In this document: positions 15,515-20,749 of the stretch, one piece after another | How the letters are laid out: each line of letters starts with the position of its first letter | Position numbering within the stretch: position 1 is the stretch's first letter | Source of the DNA: a virus | DNA: 20,749 nt | Virus record (IMG/VR): IMGVR_UViG_3300045993_000344 | Coordinates: 1-20,749 of that record | Strand: one strand, 5' to 3' | Program-made: the position numbers and the translations under genes | Notes under the pieces: model-generated | The model's input: only the letters and a program-made list of their open reading frames with translations | The model's database searches: none | What the model was told of the DNA's origin: nothing

Positions 15515-16153
15515 TCACACCCAGACTCGGACGATCGCCTCCTTAAGCCGGGCCATCCCATCAGCGTTCATGCCTGCCCGACGCTGCTCGGTCTCACGCC
15601 TGGCCGCCGCCTCATCAGCGTGCAACCTGCGAGCCATCGTCCGCCACTCACCACTCGGCCATGTGTGGCTTGGGATCCCAGAGCACGTCAGGCTGGACGG
15701 CAGCATGTCATCGTCCCGGCGGATCGTGGCCTCCACTGTGCCGGGGCACGGCATGCCGTTGGTGGTGCCGGGGCATGGGCCGACGTCCTGGTGCCTTGGC
15801 GCGTTCTGTGCGGCGATGACTCCGAGGTCGGCGGCGGAGCCTTCCAGGTCGGCGAGCGCTTTGGGGTAGCCGGCGAGCCAGTCTGTGTGGATCAGCAGGA
15901 ACCCGCACAGGGACTCGACGTCGACGGCGGGTAGGCGGTGCAGTTTGCGGCCGGTGATGACCAGCCGGGACCAGCTGGCCAGCCGGGTGTGTGCCTTGGC
16001 ACGCTTGTCGAGCACGTCAGCGGACACAGGCAGCGGCGGGTCCACCATCGACGTCAGCACGTGGCTTCCTGCTGCCCGTCGGGCGGGTTCGAGGGTGTCG
16101 TCCCACGCGTCCCTGATCGACTCCAGCGCGATGCGAATGCGGTTGGCGCTCAT
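15515..16153 (-). CDS. Hypothetical protein with zinc-ribbon-like Cys cluster
   Basis: 212 aa from the ATG at 16153, preceded by GGAGGAG and overlapping the upstream stop as ATGA. Residues 1-115 are helical (IRIALESIRDAWDDTLEPAR at the start; SWSRLVITGRKLHRLPAVDV later). Residues 127-163 carry CPGTTNGMPCPGT and LTCSGIPSHTW, giving C127, C136, C157 and H163 as possible metal ligands. The C-terminal 40 residues are basic and helical (RRLHADEAAARRETEQRRAG). It lies between the small and large terminase candidates, so a role in packaging or late regulation is possible. No named family recognised. Confidence 0.82.
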   Translation of the reverse strand: MSANRIRIALESIRDAWDDTLEPARRAAGSHVLTSMVDPPLPVSADVLDKRAKAHTRLASWSRLVITGRKLHRLPAVDVESLCGFLLIHTDWLAGYPKALADLEGSAADLGVIAAQNAPRHQDVGPCPGTTNGMPCPGTVEATIRRDDDMLPSSLTCSGIPSHTWPSGEWRTMARRLHADEAAARRETEQRRAGMNADGMARLKEAIVRVWV

Positions 16154-16734
16154 GCTGCTCCTCCGGTGATGGCGCGCAGGTGCGTGGGGACCACGGTGGC
16201 CACGAGCTCCTGCTGGGTGGGGGTCAGGTGCAGGTCGGCCAGGATCCGGCGGATCACGTCGGCGACCAGGGCGCCCTGCTGCTCGGCCAGGCGGATCGCC
16301 CGCTCGGCGACACCGGCCCGAAGAGCGGCCACGGCGTACTGGGCGAGGCGGTTGGACGCGTCGGTGAGCATCACGTACGCGATCGCAGGTTTCGCTTCCC
16401 GGGTGGTGCCGCGGTCGTCGCCGCCTTCCTTGACCCGGGTCACACCCCAGGTCAGGTCGTTCTTCTCGATGAGCCGGACCTCTTGGCGCCAGTAGTCGAC
16501 CTCGCCGGCGGTCCACTGCACGAGCTCGAGCAGGGCGGGGCCGGGTTCGATGTCGCGGCGGGCGGCGAACAGCTCGACTGCGGCGCGGGCCTGGGCTTCC
16601 TGGATGCGGGCGGCGGCTGCGGCCCGGGATTGTGGTGATGCCCCGCCGTGCATGCGGCACCGGGCGGCGCCGGTCATGGGTGGGTTGGGGCAGGTCCCCC
16701 CGGCGCGGGTCTTCGCACCGCACGGGTCGCTCAT
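16150..16734 (-). CDS. Probable terminase small subunit with N-terminal HGG-type zinc motif
   Basis: 194 aa. The N-terminus CGAKTRAGGTCPNPPMTGAA followed by RCRMHGGASP is a well-known Cys/His motif (C5, C15, C26, H29) found at the front of phage small terminases and some other phage DNA-binding proteins. The rest is helical, with AAAAARIQEAQARAAVELFA and ERAIRLAEQQGALVADVIRR. It overlaps the genes on either side by ATGA. A small terminase recognises the packaging site and recruits the large subunit. The position two genes upstream of the large subunit fits, but the HGG motif alone is not specific, so the call is moderate. Confidence 0.7.
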   Translation of the reverse strand: MSDPCGAKTRAGGTCPNPPMTGAARCRMHGGASPQSRAAAAARIQEAQARAAVELFAARRDIEPGPALLELVQWTAGEVDYWRQEVRLIEKNDLTWGVTRVKEGGDDRGTTREAKPAIAYVMLTDASNRLAQYAVAALRAGVAERAIRLAEQQGALVADVIRRILADLHLTPTQQELVATVVPTHLRAITGGAA

Positions 16735-17051
16735 GACTCACCCGGCTCTGTCTGCGTGTCGGCCCAGGTGTAGGGCTCCGCGTTGATCCGGCCCCGGCGC
16801 AGATCGGCGAGCATGGCTTGCAGGGTGATGCGCTGGGTGTCCCATGACTCCGCGGCCTTCTGGTACTCCGCAACCACGTCGTCAAGACGCTGCTCGACTG
16901 CTGCGACCTCGACGTCGGCGACAGCCATGCACGCCTCAGTGATGGCGACGCGGGTGGAGAGGGTGACCCAGTGCTCGGGTTTCCCTATCGGGCTGAGATC
17001 CATGATCGCTTCGAGGTAGGTGTTCATCCGTGCCGGGTCGTCGTCGCTCAT
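16731..17051 (-). CDS. Hypothetical coiled-coil protein
   Basis: 106 aa, starting MSDDDPARMNTYLEAIMDLS. Both ends overlap neighbours by four bases (ATGA), which makes it a confident coding gene in a tightly coupled cluster. Residues about 35-90 form a long charged helix (AVADVEVAAVEQRLDDVVAE, then YQKAAESWDTQRITLQAMLA) likely to be coiled coil. No catalytic or metal motif. Function unknown; it lies between RusA-like and small terminase genes. Confidence 0.8.
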   Translation of the reverse strand: MSDDDPARMNTYLEAIMDLSPIGKPEHWVTLSTRVAITEACMAVADVEVAAVEQRLDDVVAEYQKAAESWDTQRITLQAMLADLRRGRINAEPYTWADTQTEPGES

Positions 17052-17320
17052 GACGGATCCTCGAGCGCGGTGCGAAGCGTGACGACTGCGTACCTGTAGG
17101 CGTCGGCGTAGATGTTGCTTCCCCGATACCCAGCATCTTCGTCCTCCGCTGACTTGATCCTGAGCCGCTCGAGATACGCCACGGCCGCCCGGACCCGGGC
17201 CACCTGCGCGAGGGCGGCGTCGCGCTCAGCCTCCACAGCCACGAGAGCCTGGATCGCCCCGACGTAGCTCTTGATCGCGTCAGGATCCTTCGCCGGCGAG
17301 GGATGCTCGAACACGGTCAT
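17048..17320 (-). CDS. Hypothetical helical protein
   Basis: 90 aa from the ATG at 17320, which overlaps the RusA-like stop as ATGA and has GGGAGG ten bases upstream. It starts MTVFEHPSPAKDPDAIKSYV and is mainly one amphipathic, Ala/Glu/Arg-rich helix (ALVAVEAERDAALAQVARVR) followed by a Tyr-rich segment (YRGSNIYADAYRYAVVTLRT). No family recognised. A longer in-frame extension to 17497 exists but would run backwards into the RusA-like gene and has no supporting ribosome site. Confidence 0.78.
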   Translation of the reverse strand: MTVFEHPSPAKDPDAIKSYVGAIQALVAVEAERDAALAQVARVRAAVAYLERLRIKSAEDEDAGYRGSNIYADAYRYAVVTLRTALEDPS

Positions 17321-17802
17321 GACGCGGCCACCTCCCGCGCATAGGACTCGCTGCGGACGTCCGCGCTCATAATGTCGATGACGGCGCCCGGACGATCCAG
17401 GGCGAGGAGCTCGCCGAGCCAGACCTTGTGAGCCATGAGACCCACCACCTGCGAATCGTCGGCCCAGATGCCTGAGTCGGTGATGGAGTCGAGGCATGCG
17501 CGGACGAGCTTGTCGATGTCGCCGACTGAGTGCGAGCTGGGAAACGGTGGGGATGATGCCTTGACGGTGTCTGAGTTGCGCCCTGTGCCGAAATGATTGG
17601 CGGGCCGGGCGAATGTGAATGTGATCTGCACGCTCACCGGGTCGGCTTTGAAAGGCTCACTAAGGGCGAGAGCGACTAAAGCCCGGGATCTGACATTATC
17701 GCGCCAGGGGTCCAATGTGGCGCCGTTGTCGGCGCGCATTGCCCAGCGGGTGCGGATCTTTGATCCTTGGGTGATTGGTTTGCCGTAGACCGTGAATTGC
17801 AT
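17317..17802 (-). CDS. RusA-like Holliday junction resolvase
   Basis: 161 aa starting MQFTVYGKPITQGSKIRTRW. The core GDIDKLVRACLDSITDSGIW followed by ADDSQV is the RusA signature: D95, D97 and D115 or D116 correspond to the metal-binding acidic residues, and K98 to the conserved lysine. The N-terminal beta strand with GKP and the VSVQITFTFARP strand also fit. RusA enzymes cut four-way DNA junctions as dimers, in phages resolving branched replication intermediates before packaging. GGAAGGA seven bases before the ATG sets the start; an upstream in-frame opening to 18273 is judged non-coding. Confidence 0.93.
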   Translation of the reverse strand: MQFTVYGKPITQGSKIRTRWAMRADNGATLDPWRDNVRSRALVALALSEPFKADPVSVQITFTFARPANHFGTGRNSDTVKASSPPFPSSHSVGDIDKLVRACLDSITDSGIWADDSQVVGLMAHKVWLGELLALDRPGAVIDIMSADVRSESYAREVAAS

Positions 17803-17834
17803 GGGGTCGTCCTTCCTGGGTGGAGTGAGTGGGG

Positions 17835-18092
17835 TCAGAGGGTTGGTGCGCGTTGGAGAAGCCGGTCTTCGCCCTTGCCTCTCTTGCGCCATGGCCGGGG
17901 ACCTGGGCCGTGTCGGTAGCCCCATCGGATGAGGTTGTCGATGCTCCGAGGTGTGAGGTCGGACGCTTGCTGTGCGGCCTGTTGGAGTTCTTCGACTGGG
18001 TGCCATTGGTCGTCTAGGAGCTCGTCGAGGATCGCGAGGTAGGCCGGTCGGGTGCGGATCATGGTCATGGGGTTGTATGGCGGGAAGGTCAT
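17835..18092 (-). CDS. Small winged-helix-like DNA-binding protein (candidate)
   Basis: 85 aa from the ATG at 18092, preceded by AAAGGA at a good distance. After a short N-terminal extension (MTFPPYNPMT) it has AYLAILDELLDDQWHPVEEL, then QQAAQQASDLTPRSIDNLIR, then WGYRHGPGPRPWRKRGKG. The layout helix, 'W.....EL' helix, recognition-like helix after TPRS and basic wing-like tail is that of short winged helix-turn-helix proteins in phage replication modules. It sits directly downstream of the repeat-rich region at 18150-18263, so it could bind there. The DNA-binding role is inference from pattern. Confidence 0.75.
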   Translation of the reverse strand: MTFPPYNPMTMIRTRPAYLAILDELLDDQWHPVEELQQAAQQASDLTPRSIDNLIRWGYRHGPGPRPWRKRGKGEDRLLQRAPTL

Positions 18093-18150
18093 CTCGGTTC
18101 CTTTCGGGGGACGGTGGGGGCACTCGGTGGTGCGGGCTGTCGCAGTGCGC

Positions 18151-18200
18151 GCGTCCGTACTCCCCGGTACTACGTACCTGGGGGAGGGGAGTACGGACGC
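18151..18200. repeat. 15-bp perfect inverted repeat with nested palindrome
   Basis: GCGTCCGTACTCCCC (18151-18165) pairs perfectly with GGGGAGTACGGACGC (18186-18200) across a 20-base centre. The centre itself has GGTAC-TAC-GTACC (18166-18178). A TTTT run follows on the plus strand, but there is no plus-strand gene to terminate. Origin, operator or transcript structure are all possible. Confidence 0.7.
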
Positions 18201-18262
18201 TTTTGCGCGGTCTGTAGGCCCGGTTTGGCCTACGGACGGGCCTACAGTCGGGAGTACGGACG
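18152..18262. repeat. Four copies of TACGGACG / CGTCCGTA (iteron-like)
   Basis: CGTCCGTA lies at 18152-18159 and TACGGACG at 18192-18199, 18231-18238 and 18255-18262. Two copies are part of a 14-base direct repeat GGGAGTACGGACGC (18187-18200 and 18250-18263). The cluster ends seven bases before the helicase stop and fills the 177-bp gap 18093-18269. Adjacent replication genes make an origin or a replication-linked operator plausible; not shown. Confidence 0.55.
18212..18247. repeat. 11-bp perfect inverted repeat
   Basis: CTGTAGGCCCG (18212-18222) and CGGGCCTACAG (18237-18247) flank a 14-base centre that contains a TACGGACG copy extending into the right arm. It lies between the two larger repeat units of this intergenic region. 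Confidence 0.65.
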
Positions 18263-18269
18263 CGGGTTG

Positions 18270-19811
18270 TCATGCGTCGTCCTCAAAAGCGCGGACGAGG
18301 AAGTGTTTTTGGGCGTTGTGGGCGCCGGGTTCGATCCGTAGGCAGCCTTCGAGGAGGAGGGAGTCGATGGCGGAGGCGACGTATTTGTCTTTGCCGAGGC
18401 CGGAGTCGAGCAGGGTGCGTTTGGTGGCGCCGGGGTTGATCTGGACGTATTTGGAGACTTTGACCATGTAGCCGGTGAGGCGGGGCCGGCCGTCTGCAGT
18501 GGGGACCCAGGTGGATTCGGTTAGTGACCAGGTGACGGCGGTGGGTGAGCGGGCCGGGTTGGGGGTCATGTGGAGTTCGGCGACGGTGTGTCCGACGGGT
18601 CCTACGTCTCCGTGTCGGTCTTTTGCGACGACGATTCTTGAATGCCCGGCTTGGCCTATGGCGAATGATTTTGCGGCGAGCATGGAGTAGGCGGCGCCGG
18701 TTATTCCGGAGAGTTTGTGTTGGCCGCCGATGGCGAATCTTCCGCGGTTGTCTGCGTCTTTGACTACGTGGTCGATTTGCATGACGCCTGGGCCGAGGTT
18801 GGCGATGCGTCGGGGTAGGAGCTCGAACCAGTGGGCGATGTCTTCGTTGTCCATGAGTGAGAGGTTGTGCATGGTCATGGCTTCGGTGACGCCGTCGATG
18901 ATGACCAGGCGGCAGTCTTTGGTGGCGGTTTCGATGTGGGTCCAGGCGGCGGGGTTGAACGCGGTCTCGGGGCTGATGTAGCGGACGAGGCGGTCGACTT
19001 CGGCGGGGTTGGCGCCCATGTCTTCGCAGCGGGCCAGGAGGGTGTCTGCGCGGTCTTCGAAGTCGATGTAGGTGCAGGGGTGGCCGATCTCGATCTCTTG
19101 GATGAGGCCGGCGAGCATGGCCCAGGATTTGCCGGTGGTGGATTCTCCGGCGATGGAGTGGATGCGGTGGGGGTAGATGAGGCCTTGGCCGGTGTCGGTG
19201 GTCAGGACGGTGGCTTTGGGGCGGTCGACGCCGCTGTCGCGGATGTCGGCTAGGTCGACGGGTGCCCAGGTGTTGGTGGTGGTGGCGCGGTCGGTGCCGG
19301 GGACTGTGGTGGGGATGGTGGTGACGAGGTTGGTGGCGGCTTGGACGAGGGCGGGGATGTCGTTGTCGCCGGCTCCGGTGTAGCCGAGTGCGGTGATGGC
19401 TGTGCCGGCTTCGACGAGGTGGCGCAGGGTGGCTTGTTCGGCGACGATTTGGGCGTAGTAGCTGGCGCTTGAGGGTGCGGCGACGGCGTTGATGAGTTCG
19501 TAGAGGTAGGCGGAGCCGCCGATGCGACCGAGGTCTTTGGTTTTGGCGAGGTGGTCGGTGACGGTGATGGCGTCGACGGGTTCGAGGTGGGCGTAGAGGT
19601 CTGTGATGGTGTTGAAGATGACTTCGTTGGCGGGGCGGTAGAAGTCCGGTCCGGCGACCAGGTCGACGCAGTCGGCGATGGCGGTTTTGGACATGAGCAT
19701 GCCGCCGAGGACGGCTCGTTCGGCGTCGGCGTTGTTGGGTGGGGTTCGTTGTTCGTGGTCCCGGTTGCTGGGGACTGTGTGGAGGTGGTGCCGGTGGTCG
19801 TCGTTGCTCAC
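18270..19811 (-). CDS. Replicative helicase: DnaB N-terminal domain fused to RepA-like ATPase and winged helix
   Basis: 513 aa from a GTG at 19811 with GGAAG eight bases upstream. Residues about 25-130 match the DnaB N-terminal helical domain (NNADAERAVLGGMLMSKTAI; VDAITVTDHLAKTKDLGRIG; GGSAYLYEL). Residues about 195-430 are a RepA/AAA_25-type ATPase rather than a DnaB C-domain: Walker A GESTTGKS (222-229), YIDFED (248-253), Walker B LVIIDG (302-307) and DHVVKD (347-352). The C-terminal 75 residues look like a winged helix (YVQINPGATKRTLLDSGLGK, then YVASAIDSLLLEG). It should unwind DNA at the phage replication fork; the N-domain could engage a DnaG-type primase. The coding strand is markedly G-poor compared with other genes. 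Confidence 0.9.
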   Translation of the reverse strand: MSNDDHRHHLHTVPSNRDHEQRTPPNNADAERAVLGGMLMSKTAIADCVDLVAGPDFYRPANEVIFNTITDLYAHLEPVDAITVTDHLAKTKDLGRIGGSAYLYELINAVAAPSSASYYAQIVAEQATLRHLVEAGTAITALGYTGAGDNDIPALVQAATNLVTTIPTTVPGTDRATTTNTWAPVDLADIRDSGVDRPKATVLTTDTGQGLIYPHRIHSIAGESTTGKSWAMLAGLIQEIEIGHPCTYIDFEDRADTLLARCEDMGANPAEVDRLVRYISPETAFNPAAWTHIETATKDCRLVIIDGVTEAMTMHNLSLMDNEDIAHWFELLPRRIANLGPGVMQIDHVVKDADNRGRFAIGGQHKLSGITGAAYSMLAAKSFAIGQAGHSRIVVAKDRHGDVGPVGHTVAELHMTPNPARSPTAVTWSLTESTWVPTADGRPRLTGYMVKVSKYVQINPGATKRTLLDSGLGKDKYVASAIDSLLLEGCLRIEPGAHNAQKHFLVRAFEDDA

Positions 19812-19911
19812 CGTGTCTGCTTCCGGTCGTGTCGTGTGTGTCCCGGTGATGACGACCTATGGCCGGGATCGGTGTGCTGCAGCTTTACGCCCTGGTGTCG
19901 GGGGCGGGGGT

Positions 19912-19955
19912 GGTGCACGCGGGGACCTGGGGGAGAGGTGCGACCCGCGTGCACC
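19912..19955 (-). terminator. 12-bp perfect hairpin between the Arr-like gene and the helicase
   Basis: GGTGCACGCGGG (19912-19923) and CCCGCGTGCACC (19944-19955) form a perfect stem with a 20-base loop, starting five bases after the Arr-like stop. It lies in a 149-base gap (19812-19960) that holds no gene. No U-run follows. It may end the small-gene transcript, structure the helicase leader or bind a regulator. Confidence 0.5.
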
Positions 19956-19960
19956 GGTCT

Positions 19961-20341
19961 TTAGGGAGGCACGATTCGCTCGATCGCCCGAAGTTGGGAC
20001 CGGGACAAGGTCACGCGCCGGTCGTACACAACCAGGACTCGGGCAGCCGGGACACCCCATGAGGGGGCGGGGTCGTTCGCTGGGGCGTCTAGTGGGGTGT
20101 CAACCTCGACCCGATAGAGCGCGCCGTGCGGCCAGCCTGCGGCGAACAGCCGGGCGTACTCGCGGTCGGTGGTGACGTAGACCAAGGTCGGGTCGTTGTC
20201 GTCCTCAGCCAGCGGCGCACCTGCCTTGCGCGCCTCGCAGGTTGGGCAGCCGTCGACCAGGTGCGAGGTGCGATCAGGGTCGGGAGTGATGAGGTCGCCG
20301 GGTTGTAGGTCGGGCACCCCGCCGTGCCAGAGCCGGATCAT
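19961..20341 (-). CDS. Arr-like ADP-ribosyltransferase-fold protein (candidate)
   Basis: 126 aa from the ATG at 20341, with AAGGAG seven bases upstream and an ATGA overlap with the preceding gene. The order LWHGGVPDLQPGDLI (H6), LVYVTTDREYARLFAAG (Y55) and GALYRVEVDTPLDAPAND with a late Asp parallels rifampin ADP-ribosyltransferase Arr (HGT..dL..GD, vY.Ta...A, r.Y.Ve...p...dpN), which uses His, Tyr and Asp around NAD. An inserted HLVDGCPTCEARKAG (C32, C35) has no counterpart in Arr. If active it might modify a host or phage protein, or a small molecule. Similar small hypotheticals occur in actinomycetes and their phages. Coding status is firm; enzymatic function is inference. Confidence 0.72.
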   Translation of the reverse strand: MIRLWHGGVPDLQPGDLITPDPDRTSHLVDGCPTCEARKAGAPLAEDDNDPTLVYVTTDREYARLFAAGWPHGALYRVEVDTPLDAPANDPAPSWGVPAARVLVVYDRRVTLSRSQLRAIERIVPP

Positions 20342-20502
20342 GAGGGTTCTCCTTGGGTGGGTGGTGGTTGTGGTGGCCTGCCAGTGCCGCGGCACTGGGA
20401 GTCTGGGCGGCCTTGGGTGTGTCCGTGGCGGCGTAGCCGGCCGTTGGGCAGGATGCGGATGGTCCGGTCGCACACCGGGCAGGTGCCGGTCAGGGGGCTC
20501 AT
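20338..20502 (-). CDS. Small zinc-finger-like protein
   Basis: 54 aa, starting MSPLTGTCPVCDRTIRILPN, with C8, C11, H26, H28 and C37 as probable metal ligands and a basic GRLRRHGH segment between them; the C-terminus is Pro/Gln-rich. This CPxC...nGrlrrHGh...C pattern is common in short actinophage hypotheticals. The ATG overlaps the upstream stop and the stop overlaps the next ATG, both as ATGA. It is too short to stand on length alone, but the coupling and motif make it convincing. Its gene contains an 18-bp perfect palindrome. Confidence 0.8.
   Translation of the reverse strand: MSPLTGTCPVCDRTIRILPNGRLRRHGHTQGRPDSQCRGTGRPPQPPPTQGEPS
20381..20398. repeat. 18-bp perfect palindrome
   Basis: CCAGTGCCGCGGCACTGG reads the same on both strands with no spacer. 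It lies inside the small zinc-finger-like gene, covering the codons around its third cysteine. It could be an operator-like site or chance. Confidence 0.5.
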
Positions 20503-20660
20503 GGGGTGCGCCTGTTGGCTTGGTCGCGTTGCTGCTTCTCGCGGGCGTGGGCGCGTGATGGTGTGGTGAGGTGCTCGATCTTGTCGGCGGTGGTAGGCCC
20601 GATGCGTGCCCCGCAGGCGAGACAGATGGTCTTCCCTGCTTCGACCTTGAAGGGGCTCAT
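20499..20660 (-). CDS. Small CxxC protein
   Basis: 53 aa, beginning MSPFKVEAGKTICLACGARI, with a single C13-x2-C16 knuckle and a highly charged helical C-terminus (RAHAREKQQRDQANRRTP). AGGAG eight bases before the ATG and ATGA overlaps at both ends support translation. Half of a zinc site is visible, so metal binding may require dimerisation. No family recognised. Confidence 0.75.
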   Translation of the reverse strand: MSPFKVEAGKTICLACGARIGPTTADKIEHLTTPSRAHAREKQQRDQANRRTP

Positions 20661-20749
20661 GACGCGTACTCCTGCACGGTCGTGTTGCGGATCATGCGGT
20701 CGAGCAGGTCGCGGCGATTTCGGCCGAGATTCTTCTCGAGGGTGTTCCG
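20657..20749 (-). CDS. C-terminal fragment of a gene entering from the right edge
   Basis: The last 30 codons of a minus-strand gene: RNTLEKNLGRNRRDLLDRMI followed by RNTTVQEYAS and TGA. The frame is open to the window edge and its stop overlaps the next ATG as ATGA, which fits the coupled small-gene cluster. The visible part is a charged helix; nothing more can be said about function. Confidence 0.65.
   Translation of the reverse strand, partial: RNTLEKNLGRNRRDLLDRMIRNTTVQEYAS

Noticed and set aside
15515-16885. A 456-aa minus-strand open frame that includes the 212-aa zinc-ribbon protein.
   Set aside because: The upstream 244 residues are an Arg/Pro/Gly-rich shadow of the small terminase frame; the ATG at 16153 has GGAGGAG and a coupling overlap.
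18151-18204. The 15-bp inverted repeat followed by TTTT as a plus-strand Rho-independent terminator.
   Set aside because: No plus-strand gene leads into it, and on the transcribed minus strand no U-run follows; the repeated octamer better suits binding sites.
17317-18273. A 318-aa open frame on the minus strand beginning with an ATGA overlap at the helicase stop and continuing in frame into the RusA-like gene.
   Set aside because: Its first 157 residues are Arg/Pro/His-rich low-complexity sequence, it overlaps the better-supported 85-aa gene and the repeat region, and the RusA-like part has its own good ribosome site at 17802.
19857-20060. A 67-aa minus-strand open frame across the gap before the helicase.
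   Set aside because: Pro/Arg-rich, mostly overlaps the Arr-like gene in another frame and the hairpin at 19912-19955; no ribosome site.
1-20749. CRISPR array, tRNA genes, insertion sequences, integrase or attachment site.
   Set aside because: No regularly spaced direct repeats, no transposase or recombinase motifs and no tRNA-like cloverleaf were noticed while reading both strands.

Overview
The window is a contiguous piece of a tailed, siphovirus-type phage or prophage. The DNA is GC-rich (about two thirds G+C by eye), uses GTG starts alongside ATG, and its protein families look like those of actinobacterial phages, so an actinomycete host is likely; the genus cannot be told from this sequence. 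Nearly everything is encoded on the minus strand, so genes are read from the right edge to the left. Both edges cut through genes. No integrase, repressor, lysis gene, tRNA or rRNA was seen, so lifestyle and host integration cannot be judged.

Right part (about 20749 to 15515): early or replication-type genes. A gene tail and three small genes are chained by ATGA overlaps. Two encode small Cys-rich, probably zinc-binding proteins, and the third an Arr-like ADP-ribosyltransferase-fold candidate. A gap with a strong hairpin follows, then a hybrid helicase (DnaB N-terminal domain, RepA-like ATPase, winged helix), then a 177-bp intergenic region packed with repeats that could be an origin or operator. 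Next come a small winged-helix-like protein, a RusA-like Holliday junction resolvase, two small hypotheticals, a terminase-small-subunit candidate and a zinc-ribbon hypothetical, again mostly linked by 4-bp ATGA overlaps.

Middle part (15514 to 7991): a 212-bp noncoding leader with repeats and a possible promoter, then the packaging and capsid module: large terminase, portal, MuF-like head protein, protease-scaffold fusion with an internal scaffold start, DUF2190-like decoration protein, major capsid protein. A perfect 16-bp stem follows the capsid gene.

Left part (7990 to 1): head-tail connector genes, tail terminator, a small basic-tailed protein, major tail tube protein (again followed by a hairpin), tail assembly chaperone with a canonical CCCTTTC -1 frameshift site, tape measure protein, and two minor tail proteins, the last cut by the window edge. 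One small putative membrane-protein gene lies on the plus strand between the chaperone and tape measure genes, apparently leaderless.

The structural module is orthodox in order. The most interesting items are the repeat-rich region at 18150-18263, the hybrid helicase, the Arr-like protein, the nested scaffold start, the frameshift site, the antisense membrane gene and the hairpins placed just after the capsid and tail-tube genes.
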